Source: DASVBJ01 sp036375895
Lineage (GTDB): Bacteria > Actinomycetota > Actinomycetes > JACCUZ01
Assembly (NCBI GenBank): GCA_036375895.1
Contig: DASVBJ010000105.1
Location: 1 to 24,502, forward strand
DNA: 24,502 nt
Direction of reading: 5' to 3'
Part shown: positions 1 through 7,222 of the stretch, piece after piece
Numbering within the stretch: position 1 is the first letter of the stretch
How the letters are laid out: the number at the start of each line of letters is the position of its first letter
Position numbers and translations under genes: made by a program
The notes under the pieces: generated by a model
The model's input: only the letters and a program-made list of their open reading frames with translations
The model's database searches: none
Told to the model about the DNA's origin: nothing

Positions 1-167
1 CGCACCTCGTCCTGCACCTCACCGAGTGGCGGGAGTTCCGGGAGATGGACCCGGGCGTGCTGGGTGGGGTGGTGGCGGAGCGCACGGTCATCGACGCCCG
101 CAACGCCCTCGACGCGCAGCGCTGGCGTGCGGCGGGCTGGAGCTACCGGGCGCTGGGCCGTCCCTAG
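1..167 (+). CDS. UDP-glucose 6-dehydrogenase, C-terminal end (partial)
   Basis: The reading frame is open from base 3 to a TAG at 165-167 and gives the last 54 residues of a protein that begins outside the window. The tail reads LTEWREFREMDP, then a VIDARNALD segment, then WRAAGWSYRALGRP. These match the C-terminal UDP-binding domain of UDP-glucose/GDP-mannose dehydrogenases, where (V)IDxRNxLD and W..GW.Y.G.GR are characteristic. The family oxidises UDP-glucose to UDP-glucuronate with two NAD+ in the cytoplasm and feeds acidic polysaccharide or glycolipid synthesis. The family is clear, but the exact sugar substrate cannot be fixed from the tail; UDP-glucose is the usual one for this signature. 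The next gene is convergent and only 6 bases away. Confidence 0.85.
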   Translation, partial: HLVLHLTEWREFREMDPGVLGGVVAERTVIDARNALDAQRWRAAGWSYRALGRP

Positions 168-173
168 CCGGGC

Positions 174-1640
174 TCAGCGGGTCAGCAGGAAGAGGGCGTA
201 GCCGCAGCCCGGCCGGGCCCCTGCCGCGATGTGGCTGAGCCGGTACGCCGAGCGCACCTGCGGACTCGCGTAGATCCGGGCGTCGGTGCCGTAGACACCC
301 CGGAACTCGGTCGCCGACCTGCTGGCCAGCACCAGCACGTCGGGCCGTCGGTCCACGACGAAGGCCGCCCGACCCGCGGCGGTCAGCGGGCCGCGCTCCT
401 GGATCGCCGGCTCGTTGAGCATGAACTGGTCGATGGCCGTCCGGTCCGCCCGGGCCGGGACCAGCCCCGCGTCCGAGACCGAGAAGACCGCGTCGGAGGG
501 CGTACTCGTCCGCAGCCACCGGGCCGCGTCCTCCCGCGCCGGCGCCCGGCAGGACATGTAGGACCTCTCGTAGCGGTCCGCGGCGACGATGTTGCCCGGG
601 AGCGCCCGGACGGCGAGGGCGGCACAGGAGACCACCGCGAGGCCCGCCGCCAGCGAGGCTCGCCGGGCCGGCGCAGCCGCGAAGAAGCCGGCGACCGTGA
701 CGCCCGCCAGCAGGGTGAGCAGCGGCCAGGTCGGCATGAGGAACCGGCTGAACGCGTTGACCGAGTTCAGCGTGCCGACCGATCCGAGCAGGTAGACCGC
801 CGGCACGACGGCGAGCAGCCGGCGGCGGCCGGTCGCCAGCACGGCGCCGGCCGCAGCGAGCACCACCACGGGCGCGCCCTGGGCCACGAACCTCGCAGCC
901 ACGTCGAGGAGCCCACCCGTCCCCGACTTGTAGATCACCGAGTTCGGCACCAGGTGGCCGTAGACGCCCAGCCGCAGCGCCTCGAGCGCCACCTGCGATG
1001 CGACCGGCAGGCCACCGACCCAGGCCAGGCGGCGCAGGGCGCCCCGACGTCCGGCCCGGTCGAGGAGCGCCCGCCCCTCGCTCAGCACCGCCAGCGAGAA
1101 GGCGAGGACGAGACCCTCGGGCCGCAGCCACGGGAGCAGCGCGAGCAGCGCGCCCACGAGCCAGGGCCGGCCACCCGTGGGACGGGCCAGCTCCAGGGAC
1201 GCCGCGGTGACGACCAGCGCGGTGAGCGTGGTCTCGAGCCCACCCACCGCCCACACGGCGAGCGGTGGGCAGAAAGCCGTGAGCACGGTGGCCGCCCGCG
1301 CGGCGACCTCGCCCACGACCTCCCGGCCGCGCAGGTAGACGAGCACCACGCACCCGACACCGGCCAGGACGCCCAGCACCCTGGCTGCGGACAGCGCCGA
1401 CCAGCCGGCCAGGTGGGCCGCCGCCTCGACGTAGACGAGCAGCGGGTTGCTGAACCCCTCGACGCGCTCGCCGCCCGGGTTCCACACGAAGCCGTGGCCG
1501 GCCGCGAGGTTCTCGGCGTACCGCACGGAGATCCACGCGTCGTCGGTCACGAACGTCCTGATGCGCCAGCAGAGCGCCAGGAAGGCGACGCAGGACAGCA
1601 GCATCACGCCCCGCCCCACGACCCGGGATGAGATCGTCAC
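174..1640 (-). CDS. GT-C fold membrane glycosyltransferase, AftB-like (arabinofuranosyltransferase?)
   Basis: This 488-residue polytopic membrane protein has about nine to eleven hydrophobic segments and a soluble C-terminal third. After the first membrane segment comes TDDAWISVRYAENL (residues 32-45), with Asp33-Asp34 in the place of the catalytic acidic pair of GT-C enzymes. It is followed by a GERVEGFSNP element (about 57-66). The same layout (DD..I..R...NL..G.G.V.N.GE.VE) occurs, as I recall it, in mycobacterial AftB (GT89), which uses decaprenyl-phospho-arabinose. The divergent neighbours dprE1 and dprE2 make that donor, so an arabinofuranosyltransferase role is a reasonable inference. 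AftB is longer (over 600 residues), so this could be another GT-C family with a polyprenyl-phosphate sugar donor. GTG at 1640 was chosen because a GGGGG stretch lies about 5 bases upstream; ATG at 1604 is the alternative. Confidence 0.72.
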   Translation of the reverse strand: MTISSRVVGRGVMLLSCVAFLALCWRIRTFVTDDAWISVRYAENLAAGHGFVWNPGGERVEGFSNPLLVYVEAAAHLAGWSALSAARVLGVLAGVGCVVLVYLRGREVVGEVAARAATVLTAFCPPLAVWAVGGLETTLTALVVTAASLELARPTGGRPWLVGALLALLPWLRPEGLVLAFSLAVLSEGRALLDRAGRRGALRRLAWVGGLPVASQVALEALRLGVYGHLVPNSVIYKSGTGGLLDVAARFVAQGAPVVVLAAAGAVLATGRRRLLAVVPAVYLLGSVGTLNSVNAFSRFLMPTWPLLTLLAGVTVAGFFAAAPARRASLAAGLAVVSCAALAVRALPGNIVAADRYERSYMSCRAPAREDAARWLRTSTPSDAVFSVSDAGLVPARADRTAIDQFMLNEPAIQERGPLTAAGRAAFVVDRRPDVLVLASRSATEFRGVYGTDARIYASPQVRSAYRLSHIAAGARPGCGYALFLLTR

Positions 1641-1728
1641 CTGGCCCCCGATGGTCACGGCTCGACGATGCCGGACACACGACGGAGGCCGCCTGCCCGC
1701 AACGACTGCACCGTAGCGGCCACGGCGA

Positions 1729-1734
1729 TAGCCT
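1729..1734 (+). promoter_or_regulatory. -10-like hexamer for dprE1-dprE2
   Basis: TAGCCT fits TANNNT and lies 77 bases before the dprE1 ATG, just ahead of the strong hairpin. The likely transcription start is near 1741. The -35 position holds only a weak match. Confidence 0.35.
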
Positions 1735-1773
1735 GTCGGGATTCGGGTCCCGACCCTCCGACGGGTCGGGACC
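1735..1773 (+). promoter_or_regulatory. Hairpin pair in the dprE1 leader with overlapping alternative stems
   Basis: GGTCCCGACCC at 1746-1756 and GGGTCGGGACC at 1763-1773 form a perfect 11-base-pair stem with a 6-base loop. A second stem overlaps it: GTCGGGA at 1735-1741 pairs perfectly with TCCCGAC at 1748-1754, also with a 6-base loop. The two stems share bases 1748-1754 and so exclude each other. A third GTCGGG lies at 1782-1787. At the DNA level this could be an operator; as RNA it could be a 5' stabilising hairpin or a switch. If RNA starts near 1741, only the 11-bp stem would be fully transcribed. No run of U follows, so a simple intrinsic terminator is less likely. Confidence 0.5.
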
Positions 1774-1811
1774 GCCGTCGTGTCGGGCCGACCGGCCGGG
1801 GACCGGTGACC

Positions 1812-3173
1812 ATGCCAGCTGAGCAACCCATGACGCTCCTCACCGGCTGGGGGCGGACCGCGGCGAGCGGGGCCACGGTGCGTCGACCCCGCTCGGTCGA
1901 CGAGCTGCGCGCGCTCGTAGCCGCCGCGGGTGACCGTGGCGTGATCGCCCGCGGTCTCGGGCGTTCCTACGGGGACGCCGCGCAGGACGCGGGTGGCGAG
2001 GTGCTCGACTGCACCGCCCTCGCCGGCAGCCGGTGCATCGACGCGGCAACCGGCCTGGTGACCGCCTCCGCCGGGCTGAGCCTCGAGACCCTGATGCGCG
2101 ACCTGCTGGCCGTCGGATGGTTCGTGCCGGTGACGGCCGGGACCCGGCACGTGACCGTCGGCGGCGCCCTCGCGTCCGACATCCACGGCAAGAACCACCA
2201 CGTCGACGGGTCCTTCGGCCGCCACGTGGTCCGGTTCACGCTGGTCACCGCCGACGGCGAGGTCCGCACGGTGACGCCCGACGGAGATCCCGAGCTGTTC
2301 TGGGCGACCGTCGGAGGCATGGGCCTCACCGGTGTGGTCGTCGACGTGACGTTCCGCGCGACGCCGGCCGAGACCGCGTTCATGCGGGTCGACACCCAGC
2401 GGGCCCGCGACCTCGAGCACGCCCTCGACCTGATGACCACGACCGACGAGGACTACCGCTACACCGTCGCGTGGATCGACCTGCTCGCGACGGGCGCCTC
2501 GATGGGCCGCAGCGTGCTGACCCGCGGGGACCACGCGCGGCTCGCCGACCTGCCCGCACGCCGGCGCACGGACCCGCTGGCCTTCGACCCGCGCGTGCGG
2601 CTGGCCGCGCCGCCCTGGGCCCCGTCGGGCATGCTCAACCGCCTGACCGTGCGTGCCTTCAACGAGATGTGGTTCCGCAAGGCACCGACGGACCGGCGTG
2701 ACGAGATCCAGCCCATCACGACGTTCTTCCACCCCTTGGACATCATCTCCGGCTGGAACCGGCTCTACGGCCCTCACGGCTTCGTGCAGTACCAGTTCGT
2801 GGTGCCGTTCGGTGCGGAGCCGACGCTGCGGCGCGTGGTCGAACGGCTGTCCGGCAACGGCGTCGCGTCCTTCCTGGCCGTCCTGAAACGCTTCGGGCCG
2901 GGCAACCCCGGCCTGCTGTCGTTCCCGATGCCCGGGTGGACGCTGGCGCTCGACATCCCGGCGACGGTCCGGCACCTCGGCGAGCTCCTCGGCGAGCTCG
3001 ACCAGCTCGTCGCCGACGCGGGCGGGCGCATCTACCTGGCGAAGGACTCGGTGGCCACCCCCGAGATGCTGCGCCGGATGTACGACAGGCTGCCCGAGTG
3101 GCACGCCGTCCGGGACAAGGTGGACCCTGAGCGACGCATGATGTCCGACCTGGCCCGGCGGCTCGAGCTGTGA
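1812..3173 (+). CDS. dprE1: Decaprenylphosphoryl-beta-D-ribose 2'-oxidase (DprE1)
   Basis: This 453-residue FAD-dependent oxidoreductase is close to the 461 residues of the M. tuberculosis enzyme. It oxidises the 2'-hydroxyl of decaprenyl-phospho-ribose, the first half of the epimerisation to decaprenyl-phospho-arabinose, the arabinose donor of the cell wall. The FAD-binding N-terminal part has RGLGRSYGDAAQ (about residues 48-58). The C-terminal part keeps KRFGPGN, the YLAKDS motif with Lys411 (equivalent of Lys418), and ends in DPERRMMSDLARRLEL, as in the family. The benzothiazinone-target cysteine (Cys387 of M. tuberculosis, in GWNICVDF) is alanine here, in GWTLALDI, residue 379. ATG 1812 has GGGGAC about 8 bases upstream; GTG 1806 and ATG 1830 are in-frame alternatives. 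dprE2 follows 63 bases downstream. Confidence 0.93.
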   Translation: MPAEQPMTLLTGWGRTAASGATVRRPRSVDELRALVAAAGDRGVIARGLGRSYGDAAQDAGGEVLDCTALAGSRCIDAATGLVTASAGLSLETLMRDLLAVGWFVPVTAGTRHVTVGGALASDIHGKNHHVDGSFGRHVVRFTLVTADGEVRTVTPDGDPELFWATVGGMGLTGVVVDVTFRATPAETAFMRVDTQRARDLEHALDLMTTTDEDYRYTVAWIDLLATGASMGRSVLTRGDHARLADLPARRRTDPLAFDPRVRLAAPPWAPSGMLNRLTVRAFNEMWFRKAPTDRRDEIQPITTFFHPLDIISGWNRLYGPHGFVQYQFVVPFGAEPTLRRVVERLSGNGVASFLAVLKRFGPGNPGLLSFPMPGWTLALDIPATVRHLGELLGELDQLVADAGGRIYLAKDSVATPEMLRRMYDRLPEWHAVRDKVDPERRMMSDLARRLEL

Positions 3174-3236
3174 GGCCGCGACAGACCCCTGAAGACAGGT
3201 CGGGCCCGAGGACAAGGAGAGGCGACAGGTGATCCG

Positions 3237-3998
3237 GTGAAGGACGCGTTGGGACGGGTGGGCTCCGTGCTGCTGCTCGGCGGCCGCAGCGAGATCGGTC
3301 TCGCCATCGTGGGCCGGCTGGTGGCCGGGGGTGCCCGGAGGGTCGTGCTCACCAGCCGGGACGGAGCCGCCGACCCGGACACGGACGCGCAGGTACGCCG
3401 GGCCGGCGCCGAGGTGGTGGAGACGGTGCCGCTGGACGCCGCCGAGGTGTCCACCCACGCGAAGGCCGTCGCCGCCGCCTTCGAGCGCCTCGGCGACGTC
3501 GACGTGGTGGTGGACGCGATCGGGGTGCTCGGCAGCCAGGAGGCGTTCTGGGCCGACCCCGCCCTGGCGGCCGCGAGCGTCACAGCCAACTTCACCGGCC
3601 ACGTCTCCCTCGGCCTGGAGATCGCCGACCGGCTGAGGCGGCAGGGCCACGGCACTCTCGTCGTGCTGTCCTCGGTCGCCGGCACGCGGGCCCGCAAGGC
3701 GAACTTCGTCTACGGGGCCGCCAAGGCCGGGCTGGACGCATTCGCCCAGGGGCTCGGCGACTCGCTGCACGGCACCGGGGCGGAGGTCATGGTCGTCCGG
3801 CCGGGCTTCGTCCGCACGAAGATGACGGCGGGCATGGCGGACGCGCCCTTCACCGTGGGAGCGGACGACGTCGCGGAGGCGGTGGTCGACGGGCTGCGCC
3901 GTGGCCGGGAGACGGTCTGGGTGCCCGCACTCCTCGGTCCGGTCGCGTTCGGGCTGCGACTCCTGCCCCGCGCGGTCTGGCGGCGCATGCCGAGGTGA
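3237..3998 (+). CDS. dprE2: Decaprenylphosphoryl-2-keto-ribose reductase (DprE2)
   Basis: This 253-residue short-chain dehydrogenase (M. tuberculosis DprE2 is 254) reduces the keto intermediate made by DprE1, using NADH, to give decaprenyl-phospho-arabinose. The cofactor motif is GGRSEIG (15-21), the variant shared with DprE2 rather than the usual TGxxxGIG. The catalytic set is visible: Ser145/Ser146 in LSSVAG, Tyr159 and Lys163 in YGAAK. The tail ARAVWRRMPR resembles the basic C-terminus of the family. The GTG start at 3237 aligns with the family N-terminus, but the AAGGAGAGG ribosome site (3214-3222) is about 14 bases away, longer than usual; the nearer GTG at 3229 runs into a stop. It is probably one operon with dprE1 and converges on purE, with 33 bases between stops. 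Confidence 0.93.
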   Translation: MKDALGRVGSVLLLGGRSEIGLAIVGRLVAGGARRVVLTSRDGAADPDTDAQVRRAGAEVVETVPLDAAEVSTHAKAVAAAFERLGDVDVVVDAIGVLGSQEAFWADPALAAASVTANFTGHVSLGLEIADRLRRQGHGTLVVLSSVAGTRARKANFVYGAAKAGLDAFAQGLGDSLHGTGAEVMVVRPGFVRTKMTAGMADAPFTVGADDVAEAVVDGLRRGRETVWVPALLGPVAFGLRLLPRAVWRRMPR

Positions 3999-4031
3999 CG
4001 GCCCGGCGGGCAGGTGCTCGGAACGCCTCGC

Positions 4032-4550
4032 TCAGGCGCCGAAGCCCACGTGCCCGGCGCGTCGGCGGCGCAGCGCCTCGCCCTTCGCCCGCGCCTGCTC
4101 CTCGAGCTCGCCCTGGAAGTCGGCCATCCGGGCCCGCAGCGCGTCGTCGCCGGCGGCCAGGATGCGTACGGCGAGCAGGCCCGCGTTGCGGGCGCCCCCG
4201 ACCGACACCGTGGCCACCGGCACCCCCGCCGGCATCTGCACGATGGACAGCAACGAGTCCATGCCGTCGAGGTGGTCGAGGGGCACCGGGACGCCGATGA
4301 CGGGCAGCGGCGTGACCGAGGCGAGCATCCCCGGCAGGTGGGCCGCGCCGCCGGCCCCGGCGACGAGGACCCGCAGGCCGCGGCCCGCCGCCTGCTCGCC
4401 GTAGGCGAGCATCTCGCGCGGCATCCGGTGCGCGGACACCACGTCGACCTCGTGCGGGACGTCGAACTCGTGCAACGCCTTGGCGGCGGCCTCCATCACC
4501 GGCCAGTCGGAGTCGCTGCCCATGACGATGCCGACGAGTGGCTCAGCCAT
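4032..4550 (-). CDS. purE: N5-carboxyaminoimidazole ribonucleotide mutase (PurE class I)
   Basis: This 172-residue cytoplasmic enzyme of de novo purine synthesis converts N5-CAIR, made by PurK, into CAIR. Class I PurE signatures are intact: GSDSDWPVM at 11-19, SAHR at 39-42 with the catalytic His, and the AGAGGAAHLPGM phosphate and carboxylate loop at 64-75. The ATG at 4550 lies inside the last codons of purK, with an 8-base overlap, so the two are translationally coupled. The C-terminal basic helix (ARAKGEALRRRR) is unremarkable. The gene converges on dprE2. Confidence 0.97.
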   Translation of the reverse strand: MAEPLVGIVMGSDSDWPVMEAAAKALHEFDVPHEVDVVSAHRMPREMLAYGEQAAGRGLRVLVAGAGGAAHLPGMLASVTPLPVIGVPVPLDHLDGMDSLLSIVQMPAGVPVATVSVGGARNAGLLAVRILAAGDDALRARMADFQGELEEQARAKGEALRRRRAGHVGFGA

Positions 4551-5673
4551 CGATGTCTCCTCGCAGGAACGCCGCGGCGTGGACGGCCCGCGCCCGGACC
4601 TCGTCAGCGTCGTGGCCGAGCGTCGTGACGTGCCCCACCTTTCGCCCAGGGCGTACCTGCTTGCCGTACATGTGGATCCGTACGCCGGGGTCGTGCGCCA
4701 TGCAGTGCAGGTAGCCGGGGTACATCTCCTCGATGTCGCCGCCCAGGACGTTGGACATCGCGGCCCGCGGGGCGGTCATCGTCGTGTCGCCGAGCGGCAG
4801 GTCGAGCACCGCCCGCAGGTGCTGCTCGAACTGGCTGGTCCGCGACCCCTCGATCGTCCAGTGGCCGCTGTTGTGCGGGCGCATGGCCAGCTCGTTGACG
4901 AGCACCCCGTCGACGGTGTCGAACATCTCCACCGCCATGACCCCGGTCACCTGCAGGCCGTCGGCGATGCGCAGGGCGGCCTGCTGCGCCGCCAGGGCGT
5001 GCCCCTCCGTGATCGCCGCAGGGGCGAGGACCTCGCGGCAGATGCCGTCGACCTGCACGGTCTCGACGACGGGCCAGACCGCGGCCTGCCCGTGCGGGCT
5101 GCGCGCGACGAGCACGGCCAGCTCCTGGTGGAAGGGGACGTGCTCCTCGGCCAGCAGCGGCGCGGCGTGCCGGAGCCAGTCGGCGGCCTCCGCGGCGGAC
5201 CCGACCCGCCGTACGCCCTTGCCGTCGTAGCCGCCGCGCGGGGTCTTCAGCACGACCGGCCAGCCCACCTCGGCCGCGAAGGCGTCGAGCTCGTCGCCGT
5301 CGCCCACGACCCGCCAGCGCGGGCACGGCACCCCGAGGGAGCTCAGGTGGGACCGCATGACGAGCTTGTCCTGGGCGTGGACGAGGGCGTCCGGGCTCGG
5401 CCGGACGACGACACCCTCCGCCTCCAGCACCCGCAGGTGCTCGGTGGGGACCTGCTCGTGGTCGAAGGTCAGCACGTCGCAGCTCTTCGCGAAGCGACGC
5501 AGCGCGTCCAGGTCGCCCTCGTCCCCGATCTCGACCTCGCGGGCCACCAGGGCCGCGCTCTCCCGCTGGTCGCGGGCGAGCACCCGCAGGGTCACCCCCA
5601 ACCCGACCGCGGCCGGCACCATCATGCGCGCGAGCTGGCCGCCACCGACGACGCCGACCACCGGAAATCCCAC
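4543..5673 (-). CDS. purK: N5-carboxyaminoimidazole ribonucleotide synthase (PurK)
   Basis: This ATP-grasp enzyme of about 376 residues carboxylates AIR with bicarbonate and ATP to give N5-CAIR. The N-terminus has GGGQLARMM (10-18). The ATP-grasp core has Lys143 and the glycine loop GGYDGKG (147-153), and NELAMRPHNSGHW marks the metal-binding part. I start at GTG 5673 because MGFPVVGVVGGGQLAR is the usual length before the Rossmann loop. AAGGTG lies upstream and TAAGGT (5681-5686) sits 7 bases away as a possible -10, so this mRNA may be nearly leaderless. GTG 5682 is an alternative. An open frame continues to 5943 but overlaps the divergent neighbour and its low-complexity translation is not PurK-like. 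Its end overlaps purE by 8 bases (ATGGCTGA). Confidence 0.95.
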   Translation of the reverse strand: MGFPVVGVVGGGQLARMMVPAAVGLGVTLRVLARDQRESAALVAREVEIGDEGDLDALRRFAKSCDVLTFDHEQVPTEHLRVLEAEGVVVRPSPDALVHAQDKLVMRSHLSSLGVPCPRWRVVGDGDELDAFAAEVGWPVVLKTPRGGYDGKGVRRVGSAAEAADWLRHAAPLLAEEHVPFHQELAVLVARSPHGQAAVWPVVETVQVDGICREVLAPAAITEGHALAAQQAALRIADGLQVTGVMAVEMFDTVDGVLVNELAMRPHNSGHWTIEGSRTSQFEQHLRAVLDLPLGDTTMTAPRAAMSNVLGGDIEEMYPGYLHCMAHDPGVRIHMYGKQVRPGRKVGHVTTLGHDADEVRARAVHAAAFLRGDIDG

Positions 5674-5680
5674 GGCAGGC

Positions 5681-5723
5681 ACCTTAGCGATTGCCCCGGC
5701 CGGGCATCGTTGCCCGGTATAAG
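5681..5723. promoter_or_regulatory. Divergent purK / glycosyltransferase promoter region with 18-base inverted repeat
   Basis: Only 56 bases separate the two divergent start codons. CCGGGCA (5700-5706), a 4-base TCGT loop, and TGCCCGG (5711-5717) form a perfect 7-bp inverted repeat. It is flanked by a TAAGGT hexamer facing purK (5681-5686, minus) and a TATAAG hexamer facing the glycosyltransferase (5718-5723, plus). Each hexamer is 6 to 7 bases from its proposed start. The repeat therefore sits where a repressor would cover the plus-strand promoter and the upstream part of the minus-strand one. No -35 box is obvious for either. It could also be a hairpin with no regulatory role. Confidence 0.45.
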
Positions 5724-5729
5724 GGTGAG

Positions 5730-7205
5730 GTGCGCAGATCGCTCCGGCGGTACCGGCCGGCCGGCGGACCGGTCGCGTGGCTCGTCGCCGCCGGGACGCT
5801 CTACGCCGTGGCGGCGCTGGTGCTGAGCCGGCACAACCCGCTGGGCTGGGACGAGACCGTCTACGTGAGCCAGGTCGACCCCCGGCTGCCTCCGGCGGAG
5901 TTCGGCTCTCCCCGGGCCCGTGGCATGTCGGTCCTCGTGGCACCGCTGGTCGTGCTGACGGGGTCGGTCACCGCCCTGCGCGGCTATCTCGCGCTGCTCT
6001 CGGCGGTCCTGCTCGTGCTGGCCTACGGGGTGTGGCTGCGCCTGCGCCGGGACGGGGTGCCCCGAAGCGTGCCGGCCGTCGCCCTGCTCCTCCTGTCGAC
6101 GCTGTGGGTGACGCTGTTCTACGGGCCGTCCGCGATGCCGAACCTCTGGGTGGCCGTCGCCGGGGTGGCGGCGACCGGCCTGCTGCTGCACCACGTCGAG
6201 GTCGGGCGCGGCCGCGCCGACCTGCTCGGCGTCGCGGCAGCGCTGGCCGCGGCCGCGGTGGTGCGGCCGACCGACGCGGTCTACCTGGCCGCGCCGCTCG
6301 GGCTCGCCGTGCTGGCCGTGCGCAGCTGGCGGAGCCGGGCCCGGCTGGGCGCCCTGGTCGGCGGCGTCGCGCTCGGCTGGCTGCCCTGGGTGGTGGAGGC
6401 GCAGATCCGGTACGACGGGCTCCTCCCCCGGCTGCGCCGCGCGGCGGTCGCGCAGAGCACGTCGGAGCGGTTCGACCCGGTCGTCCACCTGCGGGCGCTG
6501 GACGGGCCGATCCTGTGCCGACCGTGCCCCGCCGCGACGCACCCGCTGCCGCTGGACGGCGTGCTGTGGTGGGCCGCCGGCGTGGCGCTCGTCGTCGTCG
6601 GGGTCGTGGCGGCGCATCGCCGAGGGCACACGGCGTACGCCGCGCTGCCGGCCTTCGCCGCCGCGTGCTTCGCCGGGGTCTACCTGGTGTCGGTTGCGTA
6701 CGGCGCGCCTCGGTTCCTCCTCCCGGCGTACGCGCTCGCCGCGATCCCGGCCGCCGGCGGCCTGGTCGCGGTCGTCGCGGCGGCGCGCCCACTGGTCTGG
6801 AGGCTCCTCGTCCTGGTGGCGATCGCCGCGCTGCTCGCGCTGCACGTGTCGGCGCAGGTCTCCACGCTGCGCGACATCGAGCGGGTGAACGAGCGCAGCG
6901 CCGCCCAGTACGCGGTGCTGGCGCGCGCGCTGAACGCGGCCGGGGTGCGGCCACCGTGCCTCACCGTGGGCCAGTACGCGGTGCCGGCCGGGTACCCCGC
7001 CGGCTGCGAGTCGAAGAAGGTGCGTGACCGGCCGGGCGACGAGCCGTTCGGGGTGGCCGACCTGCAGCGCGCGGTGCGCACCCGTTCGGTCGCGCTCGTG
7101 CAGAGCCGCCGCGACCCGGTGCCGGCCTGGGCCGCCGGGTGGCGGCGGCTGCCGTTGCCGGCCGAGGCACGGCCGAGCTGGGCGGTCTACGTGGCGCCGC
7201 GCTGA
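5730..7205 (+). CDS. GT-C (GT39/ArnT-like) polytopic membrane glycosyltransferase
   Basis: This protein of about 491 residues has a basic N-terminus, a first membrane segment near 15-33 and some ten further hydrophobic segments. The motif LGWDETVYVSQVDPRL (38-53) follows the first segment. Asp41-Glu42 match the acidic pair in the first external loop of GT-C enzymes that use polyprenyl-phosphate sugars (mannosyl- and aminoarabinosyl-transferase relatives). An RFLLPAYALAAIPAAGG segment is typical of the last membrane helices in this fold. A soluble C-terminal part has two cysteine-containing stretches (RPPCLTVGQ and PAGCESKK). Acceptor and sugar are unknown. GTG 5730 was chosen for the AAGGGTGAG just upstream; TTG 5691 is possible. 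It converges on the acyl-CoA dehydrogenase with a 17-base gap. Confidence 0.75.
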   Translation: MRRSLRRYRPAGGPVAWLVAAGTLYAVAALVLSRHNPLGWDETVYVSQVDPRLPPAEFGSPRARGMSVLVAPLVVLTGSVTALRGYLALLSAVLLVLAYGVWLRLRRDGVPRSVPAVALLLLSTLWVTLFYGPSAMPNLWVAVAGVAATGLLLHHVEVGRGRADLLGVAAALAAAAVVRPTDAVYLAAPLGLAVLAVRSWRSRARLGALVGGVALGWLPWVVEAQIRYDGLLPRLRRAAVAQSTSERFDPVVHLRALDGPILCRPCPAATHPLPLDGVLWWAAGVALVVVGVVAAHRRGHTAYAALPAFAAACFAGVYLVSVAYGAPRFLLPAYALAAIPAAGGLVAVVAAARPLVWRLLVLVAIAALLALHVSAQVSTLRDIERVNERSAAQYAVLARALNAAGVRPPCLTVGQYAVPAGYPAGCESKKVRDRPGDEPFGVADLQRAVRTRSVALVQSRRDPVPAWAAGWRRLPLPAEARPSWAVYVAPR

Positions 7206-7222
7206 CGTGGTCGCCCCTGGGC

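Larger units (their letters stand above)
1641..1811. promoter_or_regulatory. Divergent intergenic region between AftB-like GT and dprE1
   Basis: This 171-base gap lies between two divergent starts and must hold promoters for both. On the plus strand a TAGCCT hexamer at 1729-1734 fits the actinobacterial -10 form TANNNT and would start RNA near 1741, leaving a leader of about 70 bases for dprE1. No convincing -35 is visible (CTGCAC at 1706-1711 is a poor match). A strong inverted repeat follows the hexamer and is listed separately. I could not identify a convincing promoter for the minus-strand gene. Confidence 0.4.

Noticed and set aside
174..3770. A 1198-codon open frame on the minus strand running through dprE1 and into dprE2
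   Set aside because: Only the part below about 1640 is protein-like (membrane segments, GT-C motif). The rest is the antisense of dprE1/dprE2, with translation typical of GC-rich shadow frames.
3999..4031. GCCCG-G-CGGGC between dprE2 and purE as a bidirectional terminator
   Set aside because: Only five base pairs with a one-base centre and no U-tract; too weak to call at this GC content.
5674..5943. N-terminal extension of purK
   Set aside because: The extension is Arg/Pro/Gly low complexity, overlaps the divergent glycosyltransferase gene, and PurK normally begins just before the GGGQLARM loop.
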